Assembly: GCA_002943765.1 (NCBI GenBank)
Contig: PQWQ01000021.1
Span: 1-64,000, forward strand
From: Psoroptes ovis
Taxonomy: Eukaryota > Arthropoda > Arachnida > Sarcoptiformes > Psoroptidae
Direction: 5' to 3'
Length of the DNA stretch: 64,000 nucleotides
This document shows, in pieces, positions 23,099 through 33,400 of this stretch. A model generated the notes under the pieces. The model was not told the origin of the DNA and made no database searches. It saw only the letters and a list, made by a program, of their open reading frames with translations. The position numbers and the translations under genes are program-made. Each line of letters begins with the position of its first letter. Position 1 is the stretch's first letter.

Positions 23099-23150
23099 GG
23101 AAATTTTTAATGAAAAAATCAAAAGGTTTACGGGAAATTTCCCCGATCAT

Positions 23151-23540
23151 TTAAACATGTAAATGCTTGACACAATCATTGAATTTCGAATCGAATCTTT
23201 GTTGAATACGTGCATTACGACGATGTTTAGTTGCTGAAGGCCATTGGTCACTTCGTTTGCTGGCTTTGATTGAATTTTGTTCAATACATTTTTCCAAACT
23301 AGTGGCGCCATCTTGTGTGTTTTGTAGGAAACATTTCATAACAATTTCACTGAGATGTTGCCGAGCATAATCAAGACCCATACATTGAAAAAATTTAAAT
23401 ACTCCGATTTGATTATAATTAATTAGCTGTTTATAAATTGATTGCAGATCTGGAAGTGTTGGTAGAGCATGCGCAGTAGGTCCATGAATCAGGGTTAAAG
23501 CCAATGATGCGGCGATGATCATTACGGTGATTGCTTTCAT
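23151..23540 (-). CDS. Secreted four-cysteine protein, unrecognised (130 aa incl. stop)
   Basis: Single exon. I start at the ATG at 23540 because it opens a clean signal peptide (MKAITVMIIAASLALTLIHG, likely cut after AHA) and because the in-frame upstream residues are charged and non-secretory. The mature part begins LPTLPDLQSIYKQL and has four Cys, in FFQC, MKC, EKC and NDC. The spacing suggests two disulfides in a helical fold. The C-terminal third is basic (KHRRNARIQQR). It does not share the CAYRKYRAC block of its two neighbours, so it is probably a separate family. A CTCF-like word lies within the coding sequence. Confidence 0.75.
   Translation of the reverse strand: MKAITVMIIAASLALTLIHGPTAHALPTLPDLQSIYKQLINYNQIGVFKFFQCMGLDYARQHLSEIVMKCFLQNTQDGATSLEKCIEQNSIKASKRSDQWPSATKHRRNARIQQRFDSKFNDCVKHLHV
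23306..23319 (-). promoter_or_regulatory. Weak CTCF-like site inside coding sequence
   Basis: The minus strand reads ACACAAGATGGCGC, 12 of 14 positions of the CTCF core. Confidence 0.25.
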
Positions 23541-24424
23541 TTTGATACTTTTCGTGTGTTTGGAATTCGAACTGCGGACGTAAAACTTGCGGATATCGTC
23601 GATCGTAAATGGTAACTGCGGTGGCAACTCGAGTGGTGACCTCTGGTGGCAACTCCGGTGCTACTTTGACAGTACTTCAGTGGTGATTCGAATTGTAATC
23701 TTGGTGGTGACTCAGGTTACTGACAGGTAGTAAGCTTCTTTGAAGGTCTTTGAAGATGATTTTCAAGTGATTTCGATTTGGTCAAATTTGGTCCCTTTTT
23801 ATATTGGAGATTTTTTCCAGAAATTTCTTAAGGTCCACCACCACCACTACCACCTTTTTCATTATCTTTTGTTTATCATTGGTCAACAACAGGTCATATC
23901 AACAACAACGAATATTATTATCAGCTTATCAGCAAGTGGGCAGTACGCATGCGCAGTGAAACCTTATCATTTGTGCTAGAACCAAATTGCGCTATCCAAG
24001 GTCAATTTTGCAAGGTTGGCAACTGGCCAGTGGCTTATTGGACGATTGTTTGAGCGATAAGAATCGATTGATAACGACAACTGGTCATCGTTCCACCTGA
24101 GCCGTGACCATGTTCAGGTGACAACCTGTACAAGGTACAAGGTCACCAGTGAGCTGAAAATGTGAGCTGTGAAGGTCCAACCCTGTGATTCATAATTGGA
24201 TTAAGCGGATCGATACCGGAGGATGAGGCTGAGGGTGAGGACCACCTGATTCTCACTGATTGGTTGTTCGATCACTGATTGACCACTGTAATTAGTCAGC
24301 ATTAAATCCCTGGAGGCATTTTCGGGTGAGTGGCGATTTTTGGGTTATTTTTAGACTCTTAAACCTCTTAATTTTGACAGATTGCTCCTAATACGGTCGG
24401 AATATTTCTCAGAAATCGTCATCA

Positions 24425-24529
24425 CAGCTGTCTACATTCAACTGTAACTGTTTTCAATCTAATTTGCCCGTGTGGAACACGGGCAAAGCAGTTTGAACAA
24501 CCAGACATAAACCCGTGCCTGTCACGGGG
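24425..24529 (-). repeat. Two-hairpin-family repeat, two stems
   Basis: GCCCGTGTGGAACACGGGC at 24466-24484 with CAGCTGTC upstream, i.e. reverse orientation. A second stem CCCGTGCCTGTCACGGG starts at 24513. Two partial copies may be adjacent. Confidence 0.65.
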
Positions 24530-25094
24530 AGCGCCCGTGAGTTTAAGATTTTCTTTCGAACATTTTTCCTCCTCCTCCTCCTCCTCCCGCTTTTCTTCCA
24601 ATCAAAAATGATCGTAAATCACGATTTTCGCATTCGACGATGATGCTCAATGATCATGCCATGGACACTGATCTCAGTGGCCAGGCAATCGATTGATTTT
24701 CTGGTGTTTTCAACCCGTCAATTTGATCCTTTTTGATTGATTGACAGGTGATTTTCATCGTTTTGATCGTTTCTAAGCCTACTGAATCGGCCAAAATCGT
24801 AAGCAGTCAACCGGTATTCGTGCTCAGAAGGCATAGGTGGTGATTAGTGCCTATTAGCACCTTGCACTCGTCAGGCGCCCGTCGGTCACCGCGTTTCGAT
24901 TGATTTTCAATGGGTTTTGGTGAACCTGTCGAGCGCAAAGCGCCTAGAGATTTTCGATTACTTTTGACGTCTGACATTTTTGACGTTTTGACGACTTCGA
25001 TGTTTTGACATTTGTGAAGGTTTGATGGGTTAAAAACTTGAAGGTTTCTGATTTTTAGACCGAAAATTTGACCTGAAATGAATCGGACAAAGTA

Positions 25095-25176
25095 TTAGGT
25101 TGTCCGAAAAGTTTATTCCGATTAATCAATCGAAAGTTGTTCATGAAAATCGGCCAAAACTTTTCGGACAACCTAT
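25095..25176. mobile_element. Mariner-type MITE (about 81 bp)
   Basis: TTAGGTTGTCCGAAAAG...CTTTTCGGACAACCTA, TA-flanked on the left. Inner ATGAAAATCGGCCAAAA. Confidence 0.88.
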
Positions 25177-25253
25177 TATATTCGTAGGTATCAGCATTTT
25201 GATTAACCAATCAAATCCTTTGATTTTTTAGTACATACGTCTTACTGTTGTCA

Positions 25254-25390
25254 AACGTGACTGTCACGGGATAAATTTCTGCCTGTAAACTGCCAAGCCC
25301 GAGTTAGACTCGGGCATTTCAGCCATTCGGCTCATAATCGATGGCAGCTTCTAAGCAAATTTCAAACGGCTATTTCGACAGTTATGTGGC
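25254..25390 (+). repeat. Two-hairpin dispersed repeat
   Basis: AACGTGACTGTCACGGG at 25254, then GCCCGAGTTAGACTCGGGC at 25297-25315, then GGCAGCTT near 25344. The same order as at 9800, 12750 and 58466. Confidence 0.75.
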
Positions 25391-25610
25391 TCACCTGTTT
25401 GTTTTGATTACTTCGAATCACTAATTTCGAACAAAAGATTCGATGATTGAAGCCTGTCGATTTAGTCGATGAAGGGATTGATGAACAGAAAATCATTCGA
25501 TCGAAGCTGTGAGCTGTTCATTTTGGCGTCCAAAGAGGCTTTAGGGAGAGAGACAAAGAGAGAAACACATCGCCAGTTGCTCCGACTATTTCCACATCAG
25601 TCAATTCGAC

Positions 25611-25629
25611 TGGCGCCTTGCAGGCGCCA
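25611..25629. repeat. GGCGCC stem-loop
   Basis: TGGCGCCTTGCAGGCGCCA, 7-bp arms around a 5-nt loop. A GC-rich island in AT-rich surroundings and a member of the GGCGCC stem family. Confidence 0.7.
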
Positions 25630-27110
25630 AAAATACAACTGGTCTGAGTTCAAATAGATTCGATCGGTCGAATCGAACGAAAGGCTACCTGTTTCAACTC
25701 TTATGGTTAAACGAGTTTTACCAATTCGAAACGATGATCAGGTGAAAATAGTCGCCCAAACGAGCTGAAAGAGCATCATCTCTCCCCCTCGCTCATTCAT
25801 TCATTCATTCACCTGTGCATCTATCTCCATTCACATCCATTCCTCCTCCTCATCTTTCATCCATCCAATCAGCTCGCTTTTTCATCCATCCTCCTCTTTT
25901 AGCCAATTAGCCGTTTCAGTCAGTGACTCAGCGCTCAGCCTGTGAGCTCAGTTGTAAGCTGGACTTTGTTCAGTGAACATCACCCGTACACTGTATTCGT
26001 TCGAATTGTGACCATCTCCTCTGAGTTTTTGTGACCATCTCCATTCGACCATTTGTGACCGTCTTCAGCATCATTTTCATCGGAGTCTTCAGCTGACAAC
26101 AATGATAAGCATCGGTCATTAGCGGTAATCAGGTGATAATCAATGATAATTGGTGATAATTATGATTGATCGATGTCAAACAGCCATTGTGACCATCACC
26201 GATATGACCATTGTGACCACAACTCTTACAACACCCCTCATCAAATTCGATTCAGTTTCACCAAGATAATCGGACAAAGTTCCTATGAAAATCGGCCCAA
26301 ATTCAGGGGCCATTCATAAATTTTGTCCGAGCGACAAATCATCAAAAAACATTTGTGAATGTACCAATTGTGTTCGCCGCCGTCATTTGTGAATGACCCT
26401 TTTGTATGTGTATAATCCTTTGTTCTCGTCAATTATCATCATCATCGATTACTTCTGTGAAATTTTCTGATCATCATCCCTCCACCATCAGACAGGTAAA
26501 TTGCATTTGTTTTTTCGCCCTCGTCCACACTCCCCCCTGTCTGATTACCTCTTTGAATTCGGACACTGAAAAAATTCACAAAATCTGTGACTATTTCTAC
26601 CTCTATTTATGTGGCTATTTTGATCTATTTTTTGTGTGAAAAATTTTTCATCTAAAAGGGTTAAACCCTTTTTAGATGCCCGAAAGATTTCCGGGGTTAT
26701 TTTCTGGTGGCCAAGAGTTCAAAGTTTATTTAAACATGTTCATGTCTATTTTGACATCAATGGTGATTTGATGTGTGACCTTTCTTGTTTGGGTTAAAAT
26801 AGCCTGTTTGGGTTACCTCTCATTTAACCCCTCAGTAAATGATTTTGTTTTTGTTGTTTGCTTCTTTAATGTGTGCTTCTACCCAAGAGTGATATGACCT
26901 TTCCACTTTTATGAGTGAAAGGTTATTTTTGATTTTCTACTATTTTCGATGCCACTACCACAACCGAATTTTATTCAGTGAACCTTATTGGTACGTGTTT
27001 GTTTTTGTTTTTTTTCATTTTTTTTTGTTAATTCAATTTTCGGTCAATGCCCCTACCATTGTCGGACGCCGAAAAATTTCGCCGTAATTATTTAATACTA
27101 AAGTTGCTTT

Positions 27111-27170
27111 GCCCGAGTCTTACTCGGGCTATTTGTTCTTCGTACTCATAAAAGCTGACAGTTTGAATGG
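27111..27170 (+). repeat. Two-hairpin-family repeat (second stem and tail)
   Basis: GCCCGAGTCTTACTCGGGC at 27111-27129 followed by GCTGACAGTTTG at 27154. Confidence 0.75.
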
Positions 27171-28645
27171 CAAAATCTAAAAAATTCTCCGACTGCTTCG
27201 GCGGGCGAAAAATGGCAAATGTCATTGTATGTTTTGACAACAAACACACGACATACACATAGTCATGTGACCACCGCCCCGCTTCATATATACGTGCATA
27301 CACACTTATATTTACATACATACACACATATACATACGCGTACATTCATACACACACACACATACACATTAAGCGCGCACAAATGCACATACACGATTCA
27401 AAACACGCCACTTTCACCGTGTTTTAACGAATTTAACCGTGCACGTACACGCCATTTCACAGCGTTACCCGTCATTCTCGCAGTGTTACACGTCATAATC
27501 ACGCATCCAACGGCAAAAATGGCGTGTACACGCCAAAAATCGGCCAATTCAAAATTTTTTCTTCTTAAATTCATTCTTACTTCGATGTTCATTGTGTGCT
27601 GAACAATTGTTTCTTGTGTGTGTTTGATATTTTTAGAGGTGCGTAATATTGTCGAACACATATATATTGACTCACTCTTATGTATGTATAGCCTTTGTGC
27701 GCTCGTTTTTTTTTTTCATTGTGTTTTTGTTTTGATTTGTTCAATTGTGTGTGTGAAAAGCTCGTTACGCAAAGATTGCGAATCAAAACAAATCGAATCA
27801 AAACAAATTGTGGCCACTTCGTACGCAGTTTGACTCGTGTTCAACGCGAGAATACTCTTCAAGGCTCCAAGACCCTTTGAATTTTAGTGTCTCAAGACCC
27901 TTGGAAGCCTCCAGAAACCTTCTCTAAGCGAAATTCTCAGAGAAATTTTTCTGCAAAATCATCGAAAAAGATTTATTTCTGAGAAAATTTCTCGAAGAAA
28001 AATTAACTCCCACCTTTGAAATTTTCGGAAATATTTCTTCTCCTCCTCTCAAATGACTCATCTAGGATCTTCAATTTGAGCTAATTAATTTCCACTCTAC
28101 TCCTCCTCCTCTTCCTCATCCTCTTGATTTGAATTAATCATCCGAATAAGGTAAGTCACTTGATTCATTCAGTTCACGTTCAGGCGTCTTTAAACACTAA
28201 GATCTACACCACGAAGATTTACGGGAACTTTTTCCAACGAAAAAAGTTCCCAGCAACTGAATATGGCTCAGTCTGGCTGACTCCAAGTTGCGCAAGTTGT
28301 CTGAATTTTGACAAATTCAGACCAATTTCGAGCCCTTTAAAAATCGTTTGAATTTGCTCAGCTCAATTTCCCCCCAGCGCAGCGATGATGACCTGCTTTG
28401 GCCACAATTAGCCTTAAATTGATCGTTCACAGGCTCCATATAAGGTCTAGGCCTGTATGTATATCACTTGGATTCATGGCTCATGAATCATCTGAACACC
28501 TGGCGCATCTGTAAGGCGCAATTTTTCAGAGATTTCTCCTTTTGCTACGCACAAAGCTATCCGTACTAATTGTGACCACCACTTGCGTAGCCGGCAATTT
28601 GTCTTTTTCGGAGATCATTAATTAATGACCTGTGAATTAATGGCT

Positions 28646-28714
28646 ATGACATGAGAAAACTCATGTCATGATTATAGTTTTGACACCTGTGTAATATTTC
28701 ACAGGTGTCAAAAC
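28646..28714. repeat. Two adjacent perfect hairpins
   Basis: ATGACATGAG / CTCATGTCAT around AAAA (28646-28669), then GTTTTGACACCTGTG / CACAGGTGTCAAAAC (28677-28714, 15-bp arms, 8-nt loop). A third stem, TAATACGTG / CACGTATTA, lies at 28814-28840. Confidence 0.85.
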
Positions 28715-29227
28715 CTGAAATATCATTAAGCTGATTGGCTGCTTGGCTACTCGCCGCGCAATCTGATTGGCGGAAGATTATCCAATCAAATCGATCAAAG
28801 ATCTTATCTTTCATAATACGTGAGTACCTAACACGTATTAACTAGGATTTCCTTGTTTCGATTTCTCCAAAAATAACACGTGTTTTTTGCTATTTTTTTC
28901 AAAAAATCCAAGAGGTCTGTACCTCTTCGATAGAAATAGCTTCATGTTTTTCGTGTGTTTCTATAAATAAATACTCATCACTTGCGTGACTATTTTTGGG
29001 GCTATTCATAAATTTAGTACTGCAATAGATCGATGCTCGAAATTACAGGAAATTAATTAATTAATTGATTTCTAATTCAGGCGCATCAATAACCCGGTCT
29101 TGGCCACTGTGTGCTATTCGATTGCATTGATTACATGAGGTCATAACCCTTTGATGAGCATGTTGAGCATTCACAGGCCTGATCATGAACAGGTGTATAC
29201 CTTGATATGGTACATGTTCAACATCTA

Positions 29228-29307
29228 TTAGGTTGTCCCATAAGTTCTTGCCGTTTTTCGAATGAAAAAAAAATTTAAAAACCGAATGAACTTATGGGAC
29301 AACCTAA
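29228..29307. mobile_element. Mariner-type MITE (80 bp) with mismatched inner arms
   Basis: The outer ends TTAGGTTGTCCCATAAG and CTTATGGGACAACCTAA pair perfectly. The left inner arm is TTCTTGCCGTTTTT, whereas the right inner arm reads ACCGAATGAA, as in the other subgroup. It looks chimeric. Confidence 0.88.
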
Positions 29308-29462
29308 TATAATGCTGATAATTGATAGAACCTGTATTTTCGATAATTAATTAATTAATTGAGTTGAGTTAATTAATTTAATTTTGTAATTAAAAGTTGC
29401 AAAAAATCATTGATCAACATATCGGGTCATCCGCATAATCAATTACCGAATTTTCTCATCTA

Positions 29463-29545
29463 TTAGGTTGTCCGTAAAGTTTTGGCCAATTTTCATTGGG
29501 CAACTGTCGATTGATTAAGCGGAATGAACTTTTCGGACAACCTAA
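29463..29545. mobile_element. Mariner-type MITE (83 bp)
   Basis: TTAGGTTGTCCGTAAAG...CTTTTCGGACAACCTAA, TA-flanked. It sits 155 bp from the copy at 29228. Confidence 0.88.
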
Positions 29546-30079
29546 TACAGTGATTTCTGATACACTGACAGCAGACACGGACTGTGATTTCGGCTGATTT
29601 CCATTGTGACTAAACCCTTTAACGGTCATACCGGTAATTACTGATTAATTACCATTAATTTTGAGAAATTTTCCCGGTAATTAATTTTCCAACGAACCGA
29701 AAACAAGAAACTTGCCGGGAAAAATTTTCAAATTAATTCAACTAATTACTCTGAAATATTCGTAATTTGTTCGTCTCCAGTTATTTCATTTATGAATGAC
29801 CCTTTTTTCTGAAATTGATAATAATTTTTGAATGAAAATTACACCAACAATTAACTGGCCAACTGCGCATGCTCAAATCAATCAAAAAATCAAATTACCA
29901 GGTGAATCAAAAAAAACCTGCTGCTGACCCTTTCGAATCAAATCAATTTAAATCAGTTTGCGCTGAAATGAATGATTTCAATTGGCAAAGCGTAACAAGG
30001 TTTAATCCTTTGAATTTTTTCCAAGTGAAGCCGATCATGTTGATGCATGCAAATTCAAGTCAATCATTGTGTTGAAATA

Positions 30080-30162
30080 TTAGGTTGTCCACAAAGTTTT
30101 TGCCGATTATATCGGTAGAAAATCTATTGGAAAATTGGCAAAAACTTTTCGGACAATCTGTT
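30080..30162. mobile_element. Mariner-type MITE (about 83 bp), right end diverged
   Basis: TTAGGTTGTCCACAAAG...CTTTTCGGACAATCTGTTA; inner TGCCGATTATATCGG. Confidence 0.8.
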
Positions 30163-30474
30163 ATAATTAGAAATTGAATCAAAATAATTTGATTCAAAAA
30201 ATCACTGATTTTATGAATGACCCAATTTTCATTCATCTATTTTTATTCAAATTTGAATATATTTGATACATCCACAGACTATGTGTACAATCACTGTATT
30301 TATGAATGTTTTCAGCGAAATTTTTCTTGTTGATTGATTGAAATAGATCAGAAATATCAAATTTTGGCATTTGCCCCTCCCCACCCCCTTGCTCTACTGC
30401 CCCCCCACGGTCGATACGCTATTTATGAATGATCCATTTTTAATTTCATTTATTCAACAAAAGCTAGCGCAGCT

Positions 30475-33400
30475 ATGGCCAGTTCGTTGAGTTACAGCCA
30501 CAACAATGGTCATTGTTGTTGCGCAACCGCAACAATGACCACAAATGGCCATATTTCACCATCGAAGAAACGTTCGAACCCCAGATGTCATCGCCGAAAT
30601 TCGTTACCACGAAACATGGATTTAGCCTTCCGATATTTGCGACCGGCGACAAACGAATCGACAATATCGATAACATCGATACAAAAATTCCTCACCAATC
30701 ACTTTACGACCACCGATACTTTGATTATGTCGGAAAAATTGTTGAAAAAATTATCATCAAATGGTGATATTGGTGATTATCACCATTGTTACCATCATCC
30801 ACAGCTGAATCAGCTGAATTATCTGCAAAATAATCATAATTGCGCAATTAATACGATGCCAATACCAGCAACGTATAAACAATCGAATATTGTTAATGAT
30901 GCTGAAGCAAAATTAGAAGAGATAATTAATCTTTGTAAAACATTACAAATGAATCATCATTCGCCATCGAATGATGGCCTCGGTGATGGTGGTCGTAATT
31001 ATTATTCAACTATCGATAGTATCGTAACTAGTAATAATCATCGATTATCTTCTAATGATGAATGTTATTGTTGTACCATTGATAATATTGATGGCGAAGA
31101 TGATCGGATTCAAACGATACAATCGATATCATCAGAACACCATCATCACTTTGGCCGACGGCCATCATCATTATCGTCAGCCAAAGTATCATCACAATCG
31201 ATAATACCACCATCACCACCAAAAATAACCCAGCCATTATTCATTAATGACCTGAGGCTAAATCATGATCATCGTAGACATCAAGGCGATAATTACGATG
31301 TTAATAATACTCCAACAATTTGTAATACTCCAAATTTAGTTCAATCGATCAATAAAACATCGATAGTATCGTTTTATGATGATAATCGGCGTCAAAAACC
31401 AGTCTGCGCAAGACATTTAGATGATGATCAAACTGCGCATGAGCAGCAGCATCATCACCATCTTCAGCATACAGCCCATGAGCACCAGCAGCAGCAAATC
31501 TCGAGTAGCGATACCCCAGCGGCTCCGTCGAGTGATGAACGAATACAGCAACAGCCACAGCGGCTCATCATCGATGATGATAACAATCGTCCAATGGTAA
31601 CCAAATTGGTTGCCAAATTTGAAGTGAACGGTGTTTATTCGATTATTCGCCAACACCACCACCACCACCATCAGCAGCAGCAGCCGCATCAATTACGTCG
31701 ATCATTTGGCAATCGTAGCGGCCATGATGCTAACGGTAGCGCTGCCAAGATTGATGATCATCGGCAGCAGCCGACGCATCAATCAACTGGCGGTATTCAA
31801 TCATCTGATGATGCTCCGCCGTCGATGTCTTCGTCTACGGTGACATTCGATACTAATTACCATCATAATGATAAGGATCAGGATCATTACACACCGAAAT
31901 GTAATACAATGATGATGATCATCAATCAAAATGTCAGTGATGGTAATAATGATAAACAAGTAATTAAATGTAATAAACCTAAACCACCACCAAAACCATT
32001 ATCATTGACGTCATCTATGAATGGTACATCTTGTCGTACATCATCTACAACGCTACCAGCACCACCACCACAGTTATCATCATCAAAAATCAAAGATAAT
32101 CCTCCTCCTCCTCCTCAATCACTACCAGCAGCAACAGTACCGCCATCATCTCAGCTCAACGATAATCCACTTCCTCCGCCGCCATCTTCAACTACAACCA
32201 ACGGTGGTAGCGGCAGCGTTAGCGGTGGTAATAATCAAGGTGGAGGATGTGGAGGTGGTAATTATGGCGGTAATCATGGTAACGATTGTCATGATGATGA
32301 TCGATTGTCGATTGTTGACAACACCGCTGGCAAATTGCTTACCACCAACGTTGATAATGTCACCAGCAACCGTGACAACAACCATGGTGACAAATTATCA
32401 TCTCAGCTTAACGATAATCACTTGATAAGTGCGCCCGACATAATCACCATGACCACCAGCGCCACCACCAAAGGTGTCAACATTAATCCAACAATGACTA
32501 ATACACCTGTTGCTACATCGATCAAAACTACGCACACAGCGATGGCGTCGAAACCATCAGTTAACCTCCGTGAGTCTGCCGCGGAGCTGTCCGCACAATC
32601 TGTGACCGCCGAATCTTCACCGACTAATTTTGACTCCCGAGCGGCCACCGCTGACCGACCTTGTCACGGCTACTGTTGTTATCGGTGTTGTTGTTGTAGT
32701 GGTGGTCGTAATTTAGTGAACTCAATCAATTCCAATAAATCACATTCAAATGAATTACTCGGTGTTAAATTATCATCAATATGTAAATGTCAACGAACCA
32801 CAGCGCCACCATCGGCGACGATCCAAACTAAATCATCGAATGTCACCATGCACAATGGTGGTGCCACCATAAAGTATCATCAATCATCGATCACCAATGA
32901 ATCACCTTCACCGTTAGCTTCATCAATATCACCATCGGCGATGATCCTTAAAGGTATGTACCTTTTGATTTTCGGGTATTTTCTTTCACCCTCACCCTCA
33001 CCAACCTTTGAATGACGATCAATGATTGTTTACCCTTTTGAAGGTTAAGGTTTCACGCATAAGGTTCACTTTGAAGGTTTATAGACAAGGTTTACCCCTG
33101 AGGTTAAATTTGAACGCTGCGATCTTCGAACCAATCTGTGTGGGTGTGTGTGTAAGGTGGCTCAATAAGGTCTCACCCTCTTGAGAAACTTTCCGAAAAT
33201 TTTTTTGGAAATTTTTTTTTGGGAGAAATTTTCCGTTAATCCCGATTTTTCTCAATTTGTTCATCTGTACGAAAGGGGAGAGATGAAATAATTAAAATTC
33301 TTCGCAGTCTTCTCAAATCCTTAAATCATCTCTGAAGCATCAATTATTGATGACGGATTAATTTGTGAGAAAAAATTCCAGTGTTGAACAGCTCTGAAGG

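Larger units (their letters stand above)
23541..30474. other. Intergenic region rich in inverted repeats
   Basis: No convincing coding frame. It contains mariner-type MITEs at 25095, 29228, 29463 and 30080, two-hairpin repeats at 24430, 25254 and 27111, a GGCGCC stem-loop at 25611, CA-rich microsatellite around 27285-27370, a cluster of hairpins at 28646-28840, and CCT runs. The 3' part is the likely promoter and 5' flank of the PHLDB gene; repeated TCAGT/CTCAG words occur near 25915-25955. Confidence 0.55.

Noticed and set aside
27219..27602. 127-codon Thr/His-rich frame
   Set aside because: It encodes a CA-rich microsatellite and flanking sequence; no signal peptide or conserved motif.
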